Assembly: GCF_014805685.1 (NCBI RefSeq)
Contig: NC_060896.1
Span: 18,818,277 to 18,882,276 of the forward strand
Origin: Silurus meridionalis
Taxonomy: Eukaryota > Chordata > Actinopteri > Siluriformes > Siluridae
DNA length: 64,000 nucleotides
Direction of reading: 5' to 3'
Of this stretch, positions 28,901 to 36,520 are shown piece by piece (the stretch's first letter is position 1; each line of letters opens with the position of its first letter). Under the pieces are notes generated by a model. The model ran no database searches. It was not told the origin of the DNA and was given only the letters and a program-made list of their open reading frames with translations. The position numbers were made by a program, and so were the translations under genes.

Positions 28901-29039
28901 TGAGCACACATTAACGACAACAGGAAGCGGAAGTCAAGAAGCCTTGTGTGATGTGACATATTTCTGACTTAAAGCTTAGTATTTAGATTTTTTTCACTCA
29001 GTTATAGCAGGAACCTAACATACATATATAAATATATAC

Positions 29040-29121
<82 letters not shown>

Positions 29122-32100
29122 GGTACAGTGGTATAAATCAGAAGTAAAAAGTAATTCCTTTTGATAAAATAATAAAAAAAAGTTAGTTTTTCAAGAAGAG
29201 TTTCTGCTTTTAAATGATTGATAAAGATCAGAGGTGCCCACACATTTTTCTATGAAGAGCCAAAAGATTTTACTTCATTGGTTTGAGCTGTGAGCCAGAG
29301 TTTGTATTATACCAAACATTATATTAAAATGAAAGATGCCATTGTTCCATAATATTACATAAATAAATATATAAAAATATGAAATAAATAGAAAACATTA
29401 CTCTGTAATTTGCTTAACTAACGCAGTTATATTTTTCATTTTCTAGTTCGTTAAAATTAATACTACAATGAAAAGCAACCCAATTCAATTTATTGTACAG
29501 TTCTCTGCCTAACACAGCTTTTCATTGACCTCTAATGAGAGACATGAAGCCGGTCCTTATTTTTTTCGAGGGTTTTTCCAAATGGCATTGTTCTTATATG
29601 CCATTCTCATATGGCATGGCGGGCCAAATCAAAGGTCAACATGGTCCAAATTTGGGCATCTCTGACATAAACAGATGAACTTTGCAAAGCAACTAAAATA
29701 TTAAAAGGTTTACAGGAAAAACATCAGTACTGATTTAACTTTCATTTCTGAATATAACATCGCAGACAATTAACAATCATTTTCCCGACGAGGCAAAAGG
29801 TTAACAGCGAAGAACAAAGATTGAGGCTTAGCACCTGAATAACACCCAATAAACAACACAAACACTTCGACTGAATACAGATATGCCGATAGTCTAAAAC
29901 ACACACGCACTCAATCTATAGAACACTAACACGTAGTAGTGAACCAGTACATACATAACATATATAACAAGTATCCAGACATCATACCGATCTTGATATC
30001 ACTATGAAACAAATGGAAAGTACAGGCATGGAAGTTGTTGTGGGAATGCACGAGTTATAAATACAGAATTGTTTTCTGTATAGTCAGATAAACAACAAAC
30101 CGAAAAAAAAATACAGCCTAGAATATCATCTAAGCACGAGTTTAATGTAATGATATTTAAACAGTTGAGAGAGCACAAGGAAAGCCAGGCAAAGCTTAAA
30201 TTGGAAACCATGTGCCTCGGTGCCTTGATGTCTAAGTGCTTACAGGAGTCTCACGTGCAATTCTTTCTCGCACTTGAGTGTCCTCTGCATGCACAGGATA
30301 TCCATCCTTAAAGCTCTTTATTAAAGATAGTGTTTGAACGTCATAAAATCACCGGTTGCTTGTATTATATAATTTCCAGTGTGTTCATCAGTGCAGAAAT
30401 GCATGCTATGCTCACTTCATATAGTTTAACGTGCTATCAGAGCTTTTTTTTTAATGAGTATAAGTAAATCTACATCGTTGCATCCCGAAAGCCTACAATT
30501 TGTGCTTATTTGACGCTGCGTGATCCCCGTGAACTCCAAGCGGGACTGTTTTCTCCTTACAGGACACACATGCTCCATAATAGGGATGCTTGGACCCTTA
30601 TGCTGCTCTGCAAACATGACAAACGTGACAAACGCGATGCTGCACACACTGACAGTCGCCTCTGATGGAATTTCAAAGTGGCCACTATAACGATATTACA
30701 AGACGTTATATCACTGCATGACTGGTTGTGTTTGATATGAAATGGAAATCCATAAATATATGAATAGAGATAATGATCATTAAAATCAAGTGCAAGTGTA
30801 AGTGCCCTCATCCAGTTTGGAGAAGCTTTGGGAAAAATGTTTTACTGCATACATACACACACATTAAAGAGACGACACAGAAAAGTCGATTTTTGTCCAC
30901 GTGCCAATGACGAAGAGCAGGACGGTGTGGTGTTTATAAAAAAAAAAAAAGTGGTAGTGAAAACAAAAAGTGCATGTGATATTAGATTTACTGAAACTAT
31001 CTAACAGCCCCCAGCATTAAGATCAAGGGAAAATCCATTAGCGTACTGATCCCTGGCCTAGGTTTTCAAGGAAATATGAAAAATGTAGTATGGCAGGGTA
31101 AATATGGATAAACCCAATAAGCAAATAAACTCCAATATAGTTTAATAATGTGTATTATATGTGTATTAAAAATCGAAGGAAGACAAATGACTGACATTTA
31201 TTGTGTAATGTTTGTTTGTTTGCTTGTGTGCATAGTGTTAAATAGCCAAGAAGGAACTCTCTTAATGTGTTAATGTCATATCATCATCATCATCATCAGA
31301 AATGTGTGGCACTGGGTACATTAAACAGCACAATATTCAACCTGTACAATATTGCAGTCATGTGAGAATGCAGGCACTCAGTAGGGTGCTGTGAAATTAG
31401 GCAGCATTTTTTGGGCACTGTTTGTGCTCTGGGGATAAAGTCTGTCCTGTTCGAAAGGGAAGCCAGCAGAAGGACAGCTCTCTTCTGTCCTGCTCTTGGA
31501 CAGGTTTGAGGACAGATTGCCACAAAGCAATCCCAAAAATCTGTTCACCAGACCATAAAAGTTCTGCCAGAATGAACAATAGTTTATTAATGAGTTTTTT
31601 TTTTTTATTATTTTAAATTGTGTATGATATTGTAAACAAAACATACATCAGATCACAGTCCTGTGGAGATTGTGATTAAATATCATCTCACCTACTTAAT
31701 GATAATTACATGTCGGAAATAGGCAATAAAGGAGTAAATAAACTTTAGAGTGTCATAAACATTTACCGACGTTTTTAGGAACTCTCCAGAAATGTAATAA
31801 CATTTCCATAAATAAATATATGCCATGTTAGAGAGCCTCCTCGTTGAGGATGTAGTGTATAATTACATGATTCAAGTAAAATGGTTTGTTTAAGCCTGAA
31901 ACATGTACTTATGTTTAAACTAATACTGAAACGTTTCTCATTTGCGATCTCATAACGTATATAGCTCGTATGACAGAGTGGAAGGCTTTTTTTTGGGTAC
32001 TTAAAACACTTAATAATATTTTAATTGCAATTGCAATGTTCTGCCTTCTAAAGTAAGCAGAATCCATGAACAAACTCGTAGCTTTAGCTAAACATTAGTT

Positions 32101-32193
32101 GCCAAAATTACAGTCCTCTCTATCTATCTATAATTATTATTATATGAATTATAGCCTGCTGCTTCTTTACATTAGTTGACAACTACACATTAT

Positions 32194-32259
<66 letters not shown>

Positions 32260-32334
32260 GTAAATGTAAATTAAGACTGTGAATAAAAGTTTATCTAAAG
32301 TTACCAGTTTGTTCACAGTTGATGGATAGAAAAA

Positions 32335-32391
<57 letters not shown>

Positions 32392-32443
32392 GCCTGTTGT
32401 GTATTATTTTAATTGCCAATGTTTCATATTAGCGCAATACGAT

Positions 32444-32528
<85 letters not shown>

Positions 32529-32624
32529 AATGGTGATTTTAGATAAACTTTTAACTTTAAATCGCAAACTTAACTAATTTACGTGTTAACACTCTATCCA
32601 CTTCTCTTTCTCTCCCTCTCATCG

Positions 32625-32681
<57 letters not shown>

Positions 32682-33574
32682 GTTTTGTATTTTCCTAAAT
32701 TGCCTAAATAACTGTAATAAACAATCAGGGTATTGATACTGAGCAAAATAAACCTTCACCATTATAGTTTTATCTATTATTGTTTTTTCACACTCTGATT
32801 ATTCTCTTCTTTGTTCATATCCAATAGCTATATTATTATTCCTTCTGGACGATAATAGAATAATAGAGTAAACTTTATATAAATTTAGTGTAGTCTAATA
32901 TATTTGATATTCCTCACACGAGGTTTATTGCTGATTGTATATACGAACAGATATCTATGTAGCGATTTGTCTCAAAGTCTGACAGGTTGTATAATGTGGT
33001 GTGTTATCAGATAGAGATGAAATAAAGTGTACTTTTGTAAAGACAGAACGACTTCCTGTGTACATGAATTCGGCATGTTTTCGCTGAATTTCTCTTCTCT
33101 GTGTGTTTCTCATTCCGAGTACAGTGAGTGATTCACGTCCAGTTCACATCATTCAGCCTCACTGCGCTTCTACACTGTCTAAAGTGTTTCAAGAAAAGGG
33201 GAAGTGAAGTCGTTTTAACTTTTATGTGCCTGGTAAAAGGTTTCAGTCTTCCACTAAAGCGGCTGGTGAACTCATCTTGATGCTGGCGCAGCCCGACTTC
33301 CACACTTTCCCAAAACCCGATCACGTTGATATTTTATCTAAATGTAAACATAATTAGACCCGAGCTCATCTGAACCCACGTTATGTTTGTGTATTTTGCT
33401 CCTACCGCGCCCCTCTTCGTGTCGATCATACACTTTTGTATGTGTGTGTTGTTTTTTCATCCTCTACCAAAACATATATACAACAGAGTAATGAAGGTGG
33501 ACGATTTCACACTTACAGATTTTCCCTCGCAGACTTTGTAGAATCCTGATTTTCGTGTCGTCTTCTTCCGCCAT
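368..33574 (-). CDS. rasa2: rasa2, RAS p21 protein activator 2 (GAP1m-type RasGAP), 5' part, 11 coding exons, partial
   Basis: RASA2 is a cytosolic and membrane-recruited GTPase-activating protein that switches Ras off; the family has C2A-C2B-RasGAP-PH-Btk order. I joined 11 minus-strand exons: 33574-33517, 18598-18475, 14113-14010, 13282-13188, 10504-10431, 9890-9807, 6543-6471, 6110-6037, 4613-4512, 1003-850 and 516-368. All junctions are GT-AG, and the phases agree, giving one open frame of 1091 nt (about 363 residues). C2A is about residues 8-125, C2B about 128-290, and the RasGAP region begins near 315. The remaining RasGAP, PH and Btk exons lie left of the window. [43 protein letters not shown] and LLLKSPDVQ match RASA2 better than the paralogue RASA3. 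The neighbour zbtb38 supports orthology. The start ATG has a good Kozak context (ACCATGG). Intron 1 is 14.9 kb. Family and orthology come from remembered protein similarity, not a database search. Confidence 0.93.
517..849 (-). other. rasa2 intron 10 with (GA)n array
   Basis: A 333-nt intron. A (GA)n tract at about 556-626 reads (CT)n in the sense transcript, upstream of the exon 11 acceptor. The remainder is AT-rich. Confidence 0.8.
850..1003 (-). CDS. rasa2: rasa2 exon 10 (C2B to RasGAP linker)
   Basis: Encodes [20 protein letters not shown] then [14 protein letters not shown] and [10 protein letters not shown]. The LQPR.NG...[14 protein letters not shown] block is highly conserved in RASA2. 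The acceptor is CCGTGCAG, the donor is GTAACA followed by CA repeats, and the exon leaves in phase 0. Confidence 0.95.
1430..1860 (-). mobile_element. RTE-type LINE fragment (endonuclease-RT linker)
   Basis: The minus strand stays open and reads [20 protein letters not shown], then [24 protein letters not shown] and [19 protein letters not shown]. This order (DYVLCRR, DCKV..., QHR.VV, WWNEEVQ) is what I recall of RTE/CFDP2-like non-LTR retrotransposons between endonuclease and reverse transcriptase. There is no RT motif, so it is a truncated relic. Confidence 0.7.
2396..3626. mobile_element. hAT-like non-autonomous element, copy 1
   Basis: Ends are TAGGGCTATTGCTATTGAT on the left and the inverse complement TAGGGCTGTAACGATTAT on the right. 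They are flanked by near-identical 8-bp direct repeats, CTTCAGTT (2388-2395) and CTTCAATT (3627-3634). An 8-bp duplication with TAGGG-type ends is typical of the hAT superfamily. The body shares an internal segment (3410-3560) with copy 2 at 20816-21963. A SINE is nested at 2655-2883. No intact transposase is visible. Confidence 0.75.
2655..2883 (-). mobile_element. tRNA-Glu-derived SINE with RTE-like tail
   Basis: On the minus strand, bases 2883 to about 2812 resemble tRNA-Glu, with A-box-like TGGTTAGGA and B-box-like GGTTTGATCC. A unique region follows, and the tail ends GACCCCTAACGGGAGAAGCC. Perfect 8-bp repeats CAAATAAA flank it (2647-2654 and 2884-2891). The tail matches the 3' end of the RTE fragment at 36480-36510. 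Confidence 0.8.
4512..4613 (-). CDS. rasa2: rasa2 exon 9 (C2B)
   Basis: Encodes [20 protein letters not shown] then [27 protein letters not shown] is diagnostic of RASA2 C2B. The exon has no in-frame ATG, so it is easy to miss. The acceptor's pyrimidine tract is supplied by a (CT)n microsatellite, and a (CA)n array lies about 20 nt past the GTGAGC donor. Confidence 0.93.
4845..4857 (-). promoter_or_regulatory. CTCF-like core motif
   Basis: The minus strand reads CCACTAGAGGGCG, a full match to the CTCF core, inside rasa2 intron 8. Confidence 0.35.
5855..5975 (+). mobile_element. teleost SINE remnant
   Basis: Contains a body like CACTGCTGGGCCCTTGGGCA and a decayed tail ending CTGCCAAATGC...ATGTAAATGTAAA. 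This arrangement is seen again in opposite orientation at 35830-36025. The tail resembles that of L2-type LINEs and L2-tailed fish SINEs. Confidence 0.6.
6037..6110 (-). CDS. rasa2: rasa2 exon 8 (C2B)
   Basis: Encodes [20 protein letters not shown] then KLEI. The EDIEKLEI motif matches the family's C2B. The acceptor is TTGCACAG and the donor GTGAGT. Confidence 0.93.
6111..6470 (-). other. rasa2 intron 7
   Basis: A 360-nt intron. A short AC-rich tract near 6122-6140 (TG-rich in the transcript) sits upstream of the exon 8 acceptor. Nothing else is recognised. Confidence 0.8.
6471..6543 (-). CDS. rasa2: rasa2 exon 7 (C2B)
   Basis: Encodes [19 protein letters not shown] then [22 protein letters not shown] is the basic C2B segment of RASA2/RASA3. 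The acceptor is TACACAG and the donor GTAAAC; the exon leaves in phase 0. Confidence 0.94.
8365..8545 (+). mobile_element. decayed Tc1/mariner transposase fragment
   Basis: The plus strand reads [20 protein letters not shown] before a stop, matching the [16 protein letters not shown] block of Tc1 transposases. Downstream frames read EEN...KRMR-like residues with frameshifts. No terminal repeats were found. Confidence 0.6.
8830..9020 (+). mobile_element. L2-type LINE/SINE 3' tail
   Basis: Begins with AGACCTACCTCTTC and ends CTCTGGATAAGGGTGTCTG followed by CTAAATGCCGCAAATGTAAA. This is the conserved 3' tail of fish L2-clade LINEs and their SINEs. The same start and tail occur at 19400-19625. 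Confidence 0.65.
9807..9890 (-). CDS. rasa2: rasa2 exon 6 (C2B)
   Basis: Encodes [19 protein letters not shown] then SVTLIGPA, the first C2B strands, with the CD.YA.V.L core of a C2 domain. It enters and leaves in phase 2. The TATAG acceptor is preceded by TG-rich sequence, and a long CA tract follows the GTAATT donor. Confidence 0.92.
9891..10430 (-). other. rasa2 intron 5, almost entirely simple repeat
   Basis: Consists mostly of GA-rich (10075-10185), CT (10287-10306) and CA/CGCA (10306-10420) tracts around a short unique part. It reaches both the exon 5 donor and, through TG-rich sequence, the exon 6 acceptor. Confidence 0.8.
10431..10504 (-). CDS. rasa2: rasa2 exon 5 (C2A-C2B linker)
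   Basis: Encodes [17 protein letters not shown] then PPSRLQV, the linker into C2B. The acceptor is ATTTTTAAG after TG-rich sequence, and the donor is GTGAGT. An alternative GT five bases earlier would break the frame with exon 6, so I prefer the 74-nt form. Confidence 0.87.
11986..12900. mobile_element. hAT-like MITE family B, copy a, with expanded CA repeat
   Basis: The left end GGGGGTGTAATGGTATACAA and the internal blocks (AGAGTTAGAGCAGTGTCACT, CCAGGAAGTGGCTAG, TGCATGTCGAGGGAGT) are shared in the same order with 26005-26988. The copy contains (AC)n at 12571-12638. Its right terminal repeat is not evident, so the right boundary is approximate. Confidence 0.65.
12571..12638. repeat. (AC)34 microsatellite inside MITE
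   Basis: An uninterrupted CA array at the position where the related MITE at 26005-26988 carries only about ten units (26544-26563). Confidence 0.9.
13188..13282 (-). CDS. rasa2: rasa2 exon 4 (end of C2A)
   Basis: Encodes [19 protein letters not shown] then [12 protein letters not shown], nearly identical to RASA2 and clearly different from RASA3. The donor is GTAAGG. The acceptor is odd: the 78 bases before the AG are an uninterrupted (GT)39 on the sense strand, with no normal pyrimidine tract. Confidence 0.94.
13283..14009 (-). other. rasa2 intron 3
   Basis: In the transcript it ends with (GU)39 directly before the exon 4 AG (13285-13362). It also holds an A-rich run at 13667-13703. Nothing else is recognised. 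Confidence 0.8.
13285..13362 (-). repeat. (GT)39 tract forming the exon 4 3' splice-site region
   Basis: Seventy-eight bases of perfect (AC) on the plus strand, read (GU)39 in rasa2 pre-mRNA, touching the acceptor AG at 13284-13283. Confidence 0.95.
14010..14113 (-). CDS. rasa2: rasa2 exon 3 (C2A)
   Basis: Encodes [20 protein letters not shown] then [15 protein letters not shown]. This is the C2A strand pair that in the family reads PF..E.FYFEIPR.F..LSFYV. The acceptor is TTTCAG and the donor GTTAGT (104 nt). Confidence 0.92.
14458..14925. mobile_element. unclassified MITE-like repeat
   Basis: Opens with ATGGACAAAGGTTTGTGGAC followed by ACCTGAC, and closes with the inverted GTCAGGTGTCAGGTGTTT. 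Fish genomes carry many repeats beginning 'ATGGACAAAAGT.TTGGACACCTGAC'. The superfamily is not determined from sequence. Confidence 0.45.
17680..17736. repeat. (CA)n microsatellite with neighbouring (GA)n
   Basis: CA array followed 66 bases later by a (GA)n array at 17802-17850. Both produce only low-complexity open frames. Confidence 0.9.
18475..18598 (-). CDS. rasa2: rasa2 exon 2 (C2A)
   Basis: Encodes [20 protein letters not shown] followed by [20 protein letters not shown]. The TTTTTCAG acceptor and GTGAGG donor are canonical, and the exon enters and leaves in frame with its neighbours (124 nt). The loop before [11 protein letters not shown] is about two residues longer than my recollection of the human protein, and its sequence is divergent. 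The core CTI.LDQEEV.RT is strongly conserved in the GAP1 family. Confidence 0.9.
19245..19625 (+). mobile_element. L2-type LINE 3' end (ORF2 C-terminus plus tail)
   Basis: The translation near 19310-19370 reads [15 protein letters not shown] and then S.FK-type residues, like the C-terminal 'PRxWNxLP...FKxxLKTxLF' of non-LTR ORF2. It continues into AAGACCTACCTCTTCACTGG and the tail CTCTGGTTAACAGTGTCTG plus CTAAATGCTGAAAATGTAAA. Confidence 0.6.
20816..21963. mobile_element. hAT-like non-autonomous element, copy 2
   Basis: The left end TAGGGCTGCTGCTATTGAT and inverted right end TAGGACTGTTGTTATCGAT are the same type as copy 1 at 2396-3626. An internal segment (GTTACCTGTACAGGGCTCTT to about 21525) is shared. 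The target duplication is not clean. A short MITE is nested at about 21079-21330. Confidence 0.7.
21079..21330. mobile_element. small nested MITE
   Basis: Inverted ends GTGCGTTCAAAAAGTCCCTC (left) and GTGCGTTCAAAGAGTCCCTC (complement of right) enclose about 210 bp within hAT-like copy 2. The superfamily is unknown. Confidence 0.6.
22010..22160. repeat. degenerate minisatellite, CCAATCACTGAT unit (part 1)
   Basis: About five diverged units of roughly 30 bp around the core CCAATCACTGATCACCATGG-like sequence. The same units continue at 23280-23650. Confidence 0.65.
22696..22977. repeat. two (CA)n arrays
   Basis: CA arrays at 22696-22762 and 22934-22977 flank a 170-bp non-repetitive stretch with no recognisable content. 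Confidence 0.9.
23280..23650. repeat. degenerate minisatellite, CCAATCACTGAT unit (part 2)
   Basis: About twelve diverged units of roughly 28-32 bp, such as AACCAATCACTGATCTCCAC and GACCAATCATTGACTGCCAT. Many units carry a CCAAT box. Confidence 0.7.
24885..25195 (+). mobile_element. RTE-type LINE 3' fragment
   Basis: Nearly the same sequence as 36215-36520: GGACGTTTTGGAGACAAGGT, GGGAAGACATGCAAGTGGTT and GGATGATCCGCTGTGGCAAC. It is the degenerate C-terminus of a reverse transcriptase ORF ([22 protein letters not shown] residues) and is truncated before the GACCCCTAA tail. Confidence 0.65.
25745..25945 (+). mobile_element. non-LTR retrotransposon 3' tail (CR1/Rex-like)
   Basis: Contains CAGTACCTGTATGG and ends ACATGGCCAATAAAGCTGAT then TCTGAT. 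The (GATTCT)n-type tail after 'CAATAAAGCTGATTCTGATT' is common to fish CR1/Rex-clade elements; the clade is uncertain. Confidence 0.5.
26005..26988. mobile_element. hAT-like MITE family B, copy b, with 8-bp duplication
   Basis: The left end AGGGTGTAACGGTACATGTA and the complement of the right end AGGGGTGGAACTATACACAA are flanked by the perfect 8-bp repeat ATTAAATA (25997-26004 and 26989-26996). The internal blocks are shared with 11986-12900 and partly with 56352-56806. It carries a short CA array at 26544-26563. Confidence 0.8.
27155..27205 (-). mobile_element. LINE 3' tail fragment
   Basis: The minus strand reads CCCCTCAGGGATCAATAAAG, the typical 'CCCC..GGGATCAATAAAGTATCTATC' end of fish non-LTR elements. 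Confidence 0.45.
27938..27990 (+). mobile_element. hAT-like MITE family B, terminal fragment
   Basis: Only the terminal repeat TAGGGGTGTAATGGTACACA and some 30 further bases are recognisable. Confidence 0.5.
29043..29121. repeat. (TA)n(CA)n(TA)n compound microsatellite
   Basis: AT-CA-AT compound array. The CA core is about 29070-29102. Confidence 0.9.
29228..29665. mobile_element. hAT (Charlie-like) non-autonomous element
   Basis: Ends TCAGAGGTGCCCA and, inverted, TCAGAGATGCCCA are of the CAGNGGTGCCCA type seen in Charlie-like hATs. The flanks GATAAAGA (29220-29227) and CATAAACA (29666-29673) match at 6 of 8 bases. There is no transposase. Confidence 0.65.
32190..32680. repeat. alternating GATA / CTAT tetranucleotide arrays
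   Basis: GATA at about 32193-32256, CTAT at 32337-32391, GATA at 32443-32526 and CTAT at 32628-32680. Adjacent arrays are inverted relative to each other and separated by 50-100 bp of AT-rich spacer. Spacer segments recur, including in the array at 34663-34950. Confidence 0.9.
33517..33574 (-). CDS. rasa2: rasa2 exon 1 (start codon)
   Basis: Begins [19 protein letters not shown]. The LQSLRGKIC segment is the first strand of C2A in RASA2. The donor is a perfect GTAAGT following ATCT, leaving phase 1, so a cysteine codon is split with exon 2. The N-terminus before the C2 domain is much shorter than the alanine-rich human one. Confidence 0.9.
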
Positions 33575-33840
33575 GGTCAAAGCTTTGTGTATGAGTGAGT
33601 GAGTGAGCGAGCGTGTGTGCGCGTGTGTGCGCGCGCGCGCGTATGTGTCCGTGTATACGTACGTGCGTGCGTGTACAGGAGCTACATTCACTGAGTACTG
33701 AGCGCAACTATCGGGAGCGCCTGCTGTCACTACCCGACTTACGCCGCGCATGCGCGACAAGTTCCGCGCTTGCGCACAAAACGGCGCGACCGGCGACGCT
33801 AGCGGGACCTTGCCGCGCATGCGTGTTATTATTACACCCT
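33575..33840 (-). promoter_or_regulatory. rasa2: rasa2 promoter / 5' UTR region
   Basis: The most CG-rich stretch near the gene, directly upstream of the ATG at 33574. It contains two NRF1-type palindromes, GCGCATGCGC (33746-33755) and GCGCATGCGT (33815-33824), with another half site near 33771. A GT/GC-rich repeat lies between them and the ATG. There is no TATA box. NRF1 sites are common in CpG-island promoters; the exact start site is not determinable here. Confidence 0.65.
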
Positions 33841-34661
33841 TAACGGAGGCTGAAAGGGGTGGCATGCGAGTGGAAATTATAGCAACTTCTGAGTTTTTTA
33901 TTTTCCTTTATTTTTTATTTTTTATAAATTCACGCGAATGTAATTTTTTGTGTGTGATTTCTTTATTTACATCACTACGTGTTTATGTGCTCGATTAGAA
34001 CAACAAGCCACATGCATGCGGGTAAGTAAAGGAAAATTATTATTATTATTATTATTTATTAATTATTTTTGTTATAAATATATATAAATATAGACTATGA
34101 GATGACACACATTACACCGCATAAAAATACAAGCAAGTGGTTATTTGTTAGCTTTCACATTTACAATTCTGCTTATGAAAATGTAGTGTTGAATCTAAGG
34201 CAGGATATTACAGAGGGGTGATAAATAAATAAAATGATTAAACAATAGATATCACACTCAATATTTGCCAGATGATGACCGGTGTTTAATTTATTAATAT
34301 TAAATAATGTTTTTAGAGATACAGCCAAATAATACATTATTCAAACAAAATTGAAAGCAGAAATCTGTCCAAAATCTGTCAACTTGAAGAATTCAAAATC
34401 AATGTATGTAATGTTTCTATGTTTAATACACAAAGTCTATTCAGATCCCGATTAGATCACTTACTGGAGTATTTTCACACGAGTTTAAGGGAAATTTTGT
34501 TGATTTCATTTGTGTATTCATTTGAAAACCTTACAATAACCAGACTTGAGATAGTATGATTTTGAAATGAAGCCAGTTATTAATCTTATTGTAAATGAGG
34601 AAAGAGCAGAAACCAATTTGATAAGGTTTTATAAGAAAATCATTTTGATCTTACGTAGATG

Positions 34662-34662
<1 letters not shown>

Positions 34663-34722
<60 letters not shown>

Positions 34723-34950
34723 GATACTAATAATAAGTTTACTAAAGAATACCCAGCATGTTCACATTCGATTGTTTATCTACCTATCTGCTCACCCATC
34801 TATCTCTCCGTCCATCCGTCCATCCATCCATCCATCCATCCATCCATCCATCCTGTTCCTTATCTATGAAAAGCTGCTTAGTCATATTAATTGTCAATGT
34901 TTTATGTTAGCAAAGTAACTGGATGGATGGATGGATGGATGGATGGATAG
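34663..34950. repeat. GATA, CCAT and GGAT tetranucleotide arrays
   Basis: GATA at about 34663-34720, CCAT at 34815-34852 and GGAT at 34920-34948. The spacer between the last two (TTAATTGTCAATGTTTTATG) resembles the spacer at about 32410-32430. Confidence 0.85.
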
Positions 34951-35384
34951 ATAGAAAACTATTACGGCATATTAATTTTGACTGCATATTCTGTAGATTT
35001 GCCTAAATCAGAATTTTATTTTCAAGTCAACAAAAGTGTAGTTTTTAAAACTATATCATTATAAAAACCATTTCTCAGGAACCTCCTCAGAGTAATGTTA
35101 CACTGCCCTGTGATGCAGCAGGAGCAGCAGTTTGAAATGATGTTCATGGTGGCCTCATGTGTTTTGTGTTAGTTTTAATTTCTCCTGCATGGTCGCCTGT
35201 TCGTAGAAAATACAGCACGGTATATGTTAATGTGGGGTTGGTAAGGTTTGTGAAGGAAAGTGACGTATTTTTCTATTATAATGACACAGTGTTGAATGTA
35301 AAATACCTGAAATAAACATTTTTATATTTTTATTTTTAACCAGTTTAACAGAAATACTCAGTAGTCAGTTCAGTAAATTAATCG

Positions 35385-35450
35385 TTTTAAATCAAATTGA
35401 ATTTTATTTGTCACATACACAAACTTTCTATGTTTTTGTTCATAACCTAA
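35385..35450 (-). mobile_element. LINE 3' tail fragment
   Basis: The minus strand reads TATGTGACAAATAAAATTCA, matching the tail type also present at 55131-55225. Confidence 0.4.
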
Positions 35451-35829
35451 TGAATGTGCCCACAAGCTAAGAGCTCACATGAAATTGATAATCAGTATAT
35501 CAGATAATATATAATGTAATGTAATTTCTGACAAAATGTTAAAATTGACATTGTCACAATGTTGGTTAGAAATTAAGCATTTTTTCTGGCATAATGTGCA
35601 ATTTTAATACAGAGTCTTTTTTTTTATACATAGTATTAATTCTTCAAGCCATTTTAATGTTTACATGCATTTGTATCCAGATTTAAATAGAAATAAAAGT
35701 GTACAAATCTGTATTTATTTATTATTATTGTAAGCATACTCATTCTGTTTCTTTTATTTTTAGTATTAGGTTATTAAATAGAGGCAGGCCCTACATTTAC
35801 TCTCAAACCTGCAAAGAAAGTATACCTTT

Positions 35830-36025
35830 AAAAATATATAGATTTGTATTATATTTATAGCATTTAGCAGATGCCCTTATGCAGAGTGACTTACTGTAAT
35901 CTCAGTTATTCAACTGAGCAGTTAATGGTTAGTGGGCTTGCTCAGCAGGACCCAGCATTGACAGCTTGGTAGGGCTAGGTTTTAAACTCATGACAGTCTG
36001 AGTTGACCTCCAACCTCCATCATCA
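35830..36025 (-). mobile_element. teleost SINE with L2-like tail
   Basis: The minus strand reads ...AATGCTGGGTCCTGCTGAGC, then TTAACTGCTCAGTTG and the tail CACTCTGCATAAGGGCATCT GCTAAATG. It has the same organisation as the plus-strand copy at 5855-5975, but is more complete. Confidence 0.65.
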
Positions 36026-36214
36026 TCATCAGTGAACAAACACGTCCACTTTTGTCTTGATTGTGATATTTTTCAAATGTTGCAGCATTATTGGCTCTAC
36101 ATTATTGGTGACAGTGTTTCATACCAAAGACTGTGACAATGGAAAAAGACATTTCTATTAAAATGCCATGGCTATTTTGAGTGTAAGTAAAAATGTACAA
36201 CTGTAGAATCTGGA

Positions 36215-36520
36215 GAAATGAGTTTATTAGAGGGACAGCACATATAGGACGTTTTGGAGACAAAGTGAGGGAGGTTTAATTGAGATGATTTGGACATGGA
36301 GGAGGAGGGACATGGGGTATATCGGTAGGAGAATGCTGAGGATGGAGCCACCAGGAAGGAGGAAAAGAGGAAGACCAAGGAGGAGATTTATGGATGTGGT
36401 GAGGGAAGACATGCAGGTAGTTGGTTTGAAAGAGACATATGTAGAGGACAGGGGGGTATGGAGACAGATGATGTGGAGACCCCTAATGGGAGAAGCCGAA
36501 AGAAGAAGAAGAAGAAAATA
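36215..36520 (+). mobile_element. RTE-type LINE 3' end
   Basis: The open frame from 36285 reads [20 protein letters not shown], then [13 protein letters not shown] and [10 protein letters not shown]. This is the C-terminal RT-downstream region of fish non-LTR elements. It ends GACCCCTAATGGGAGAAGCC and an (AAG)n tail. It pairs with 24885-25195. Confidence 0.7.

Larger units (their letters stand above)
18599..33516 (-). other. rasa2 intron 1 (14.9 kb)
   Basis: Contains an L2 3' end (19245-19625), a hAT-like copy with nested MITE (20816-21963), a CCAAT-rich minisatellite (22010-22160 and 23280-23650), an RTE 3' fragment (24885-25195), LINE tails, a hAT-like MITE (26005-26988), a Charlie-like hAT (29228-29665), TA/CA arrays (29043-29121) and GATA/CTAT arrays (32190-32680). 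No further exon was recognised; 29700-32150 is AT-rich without features. Confidence 0.75.

Noticed and set aside
368..33574. Assignment to rasa3 or rasal instead of rasa2
   Set aside because: [21 protein letters not shown] and [12 protein letters not shown] are RASA2-like, whereas RASA3 differs at these places as I recall it; the zbtb38 neighbour also fits rasa2.
32190..34950. CRISPR-like array
   Set aside because: Repeat units are four-base microsatellites, and the genome is eukaryotic; spacers are themselves repeated.
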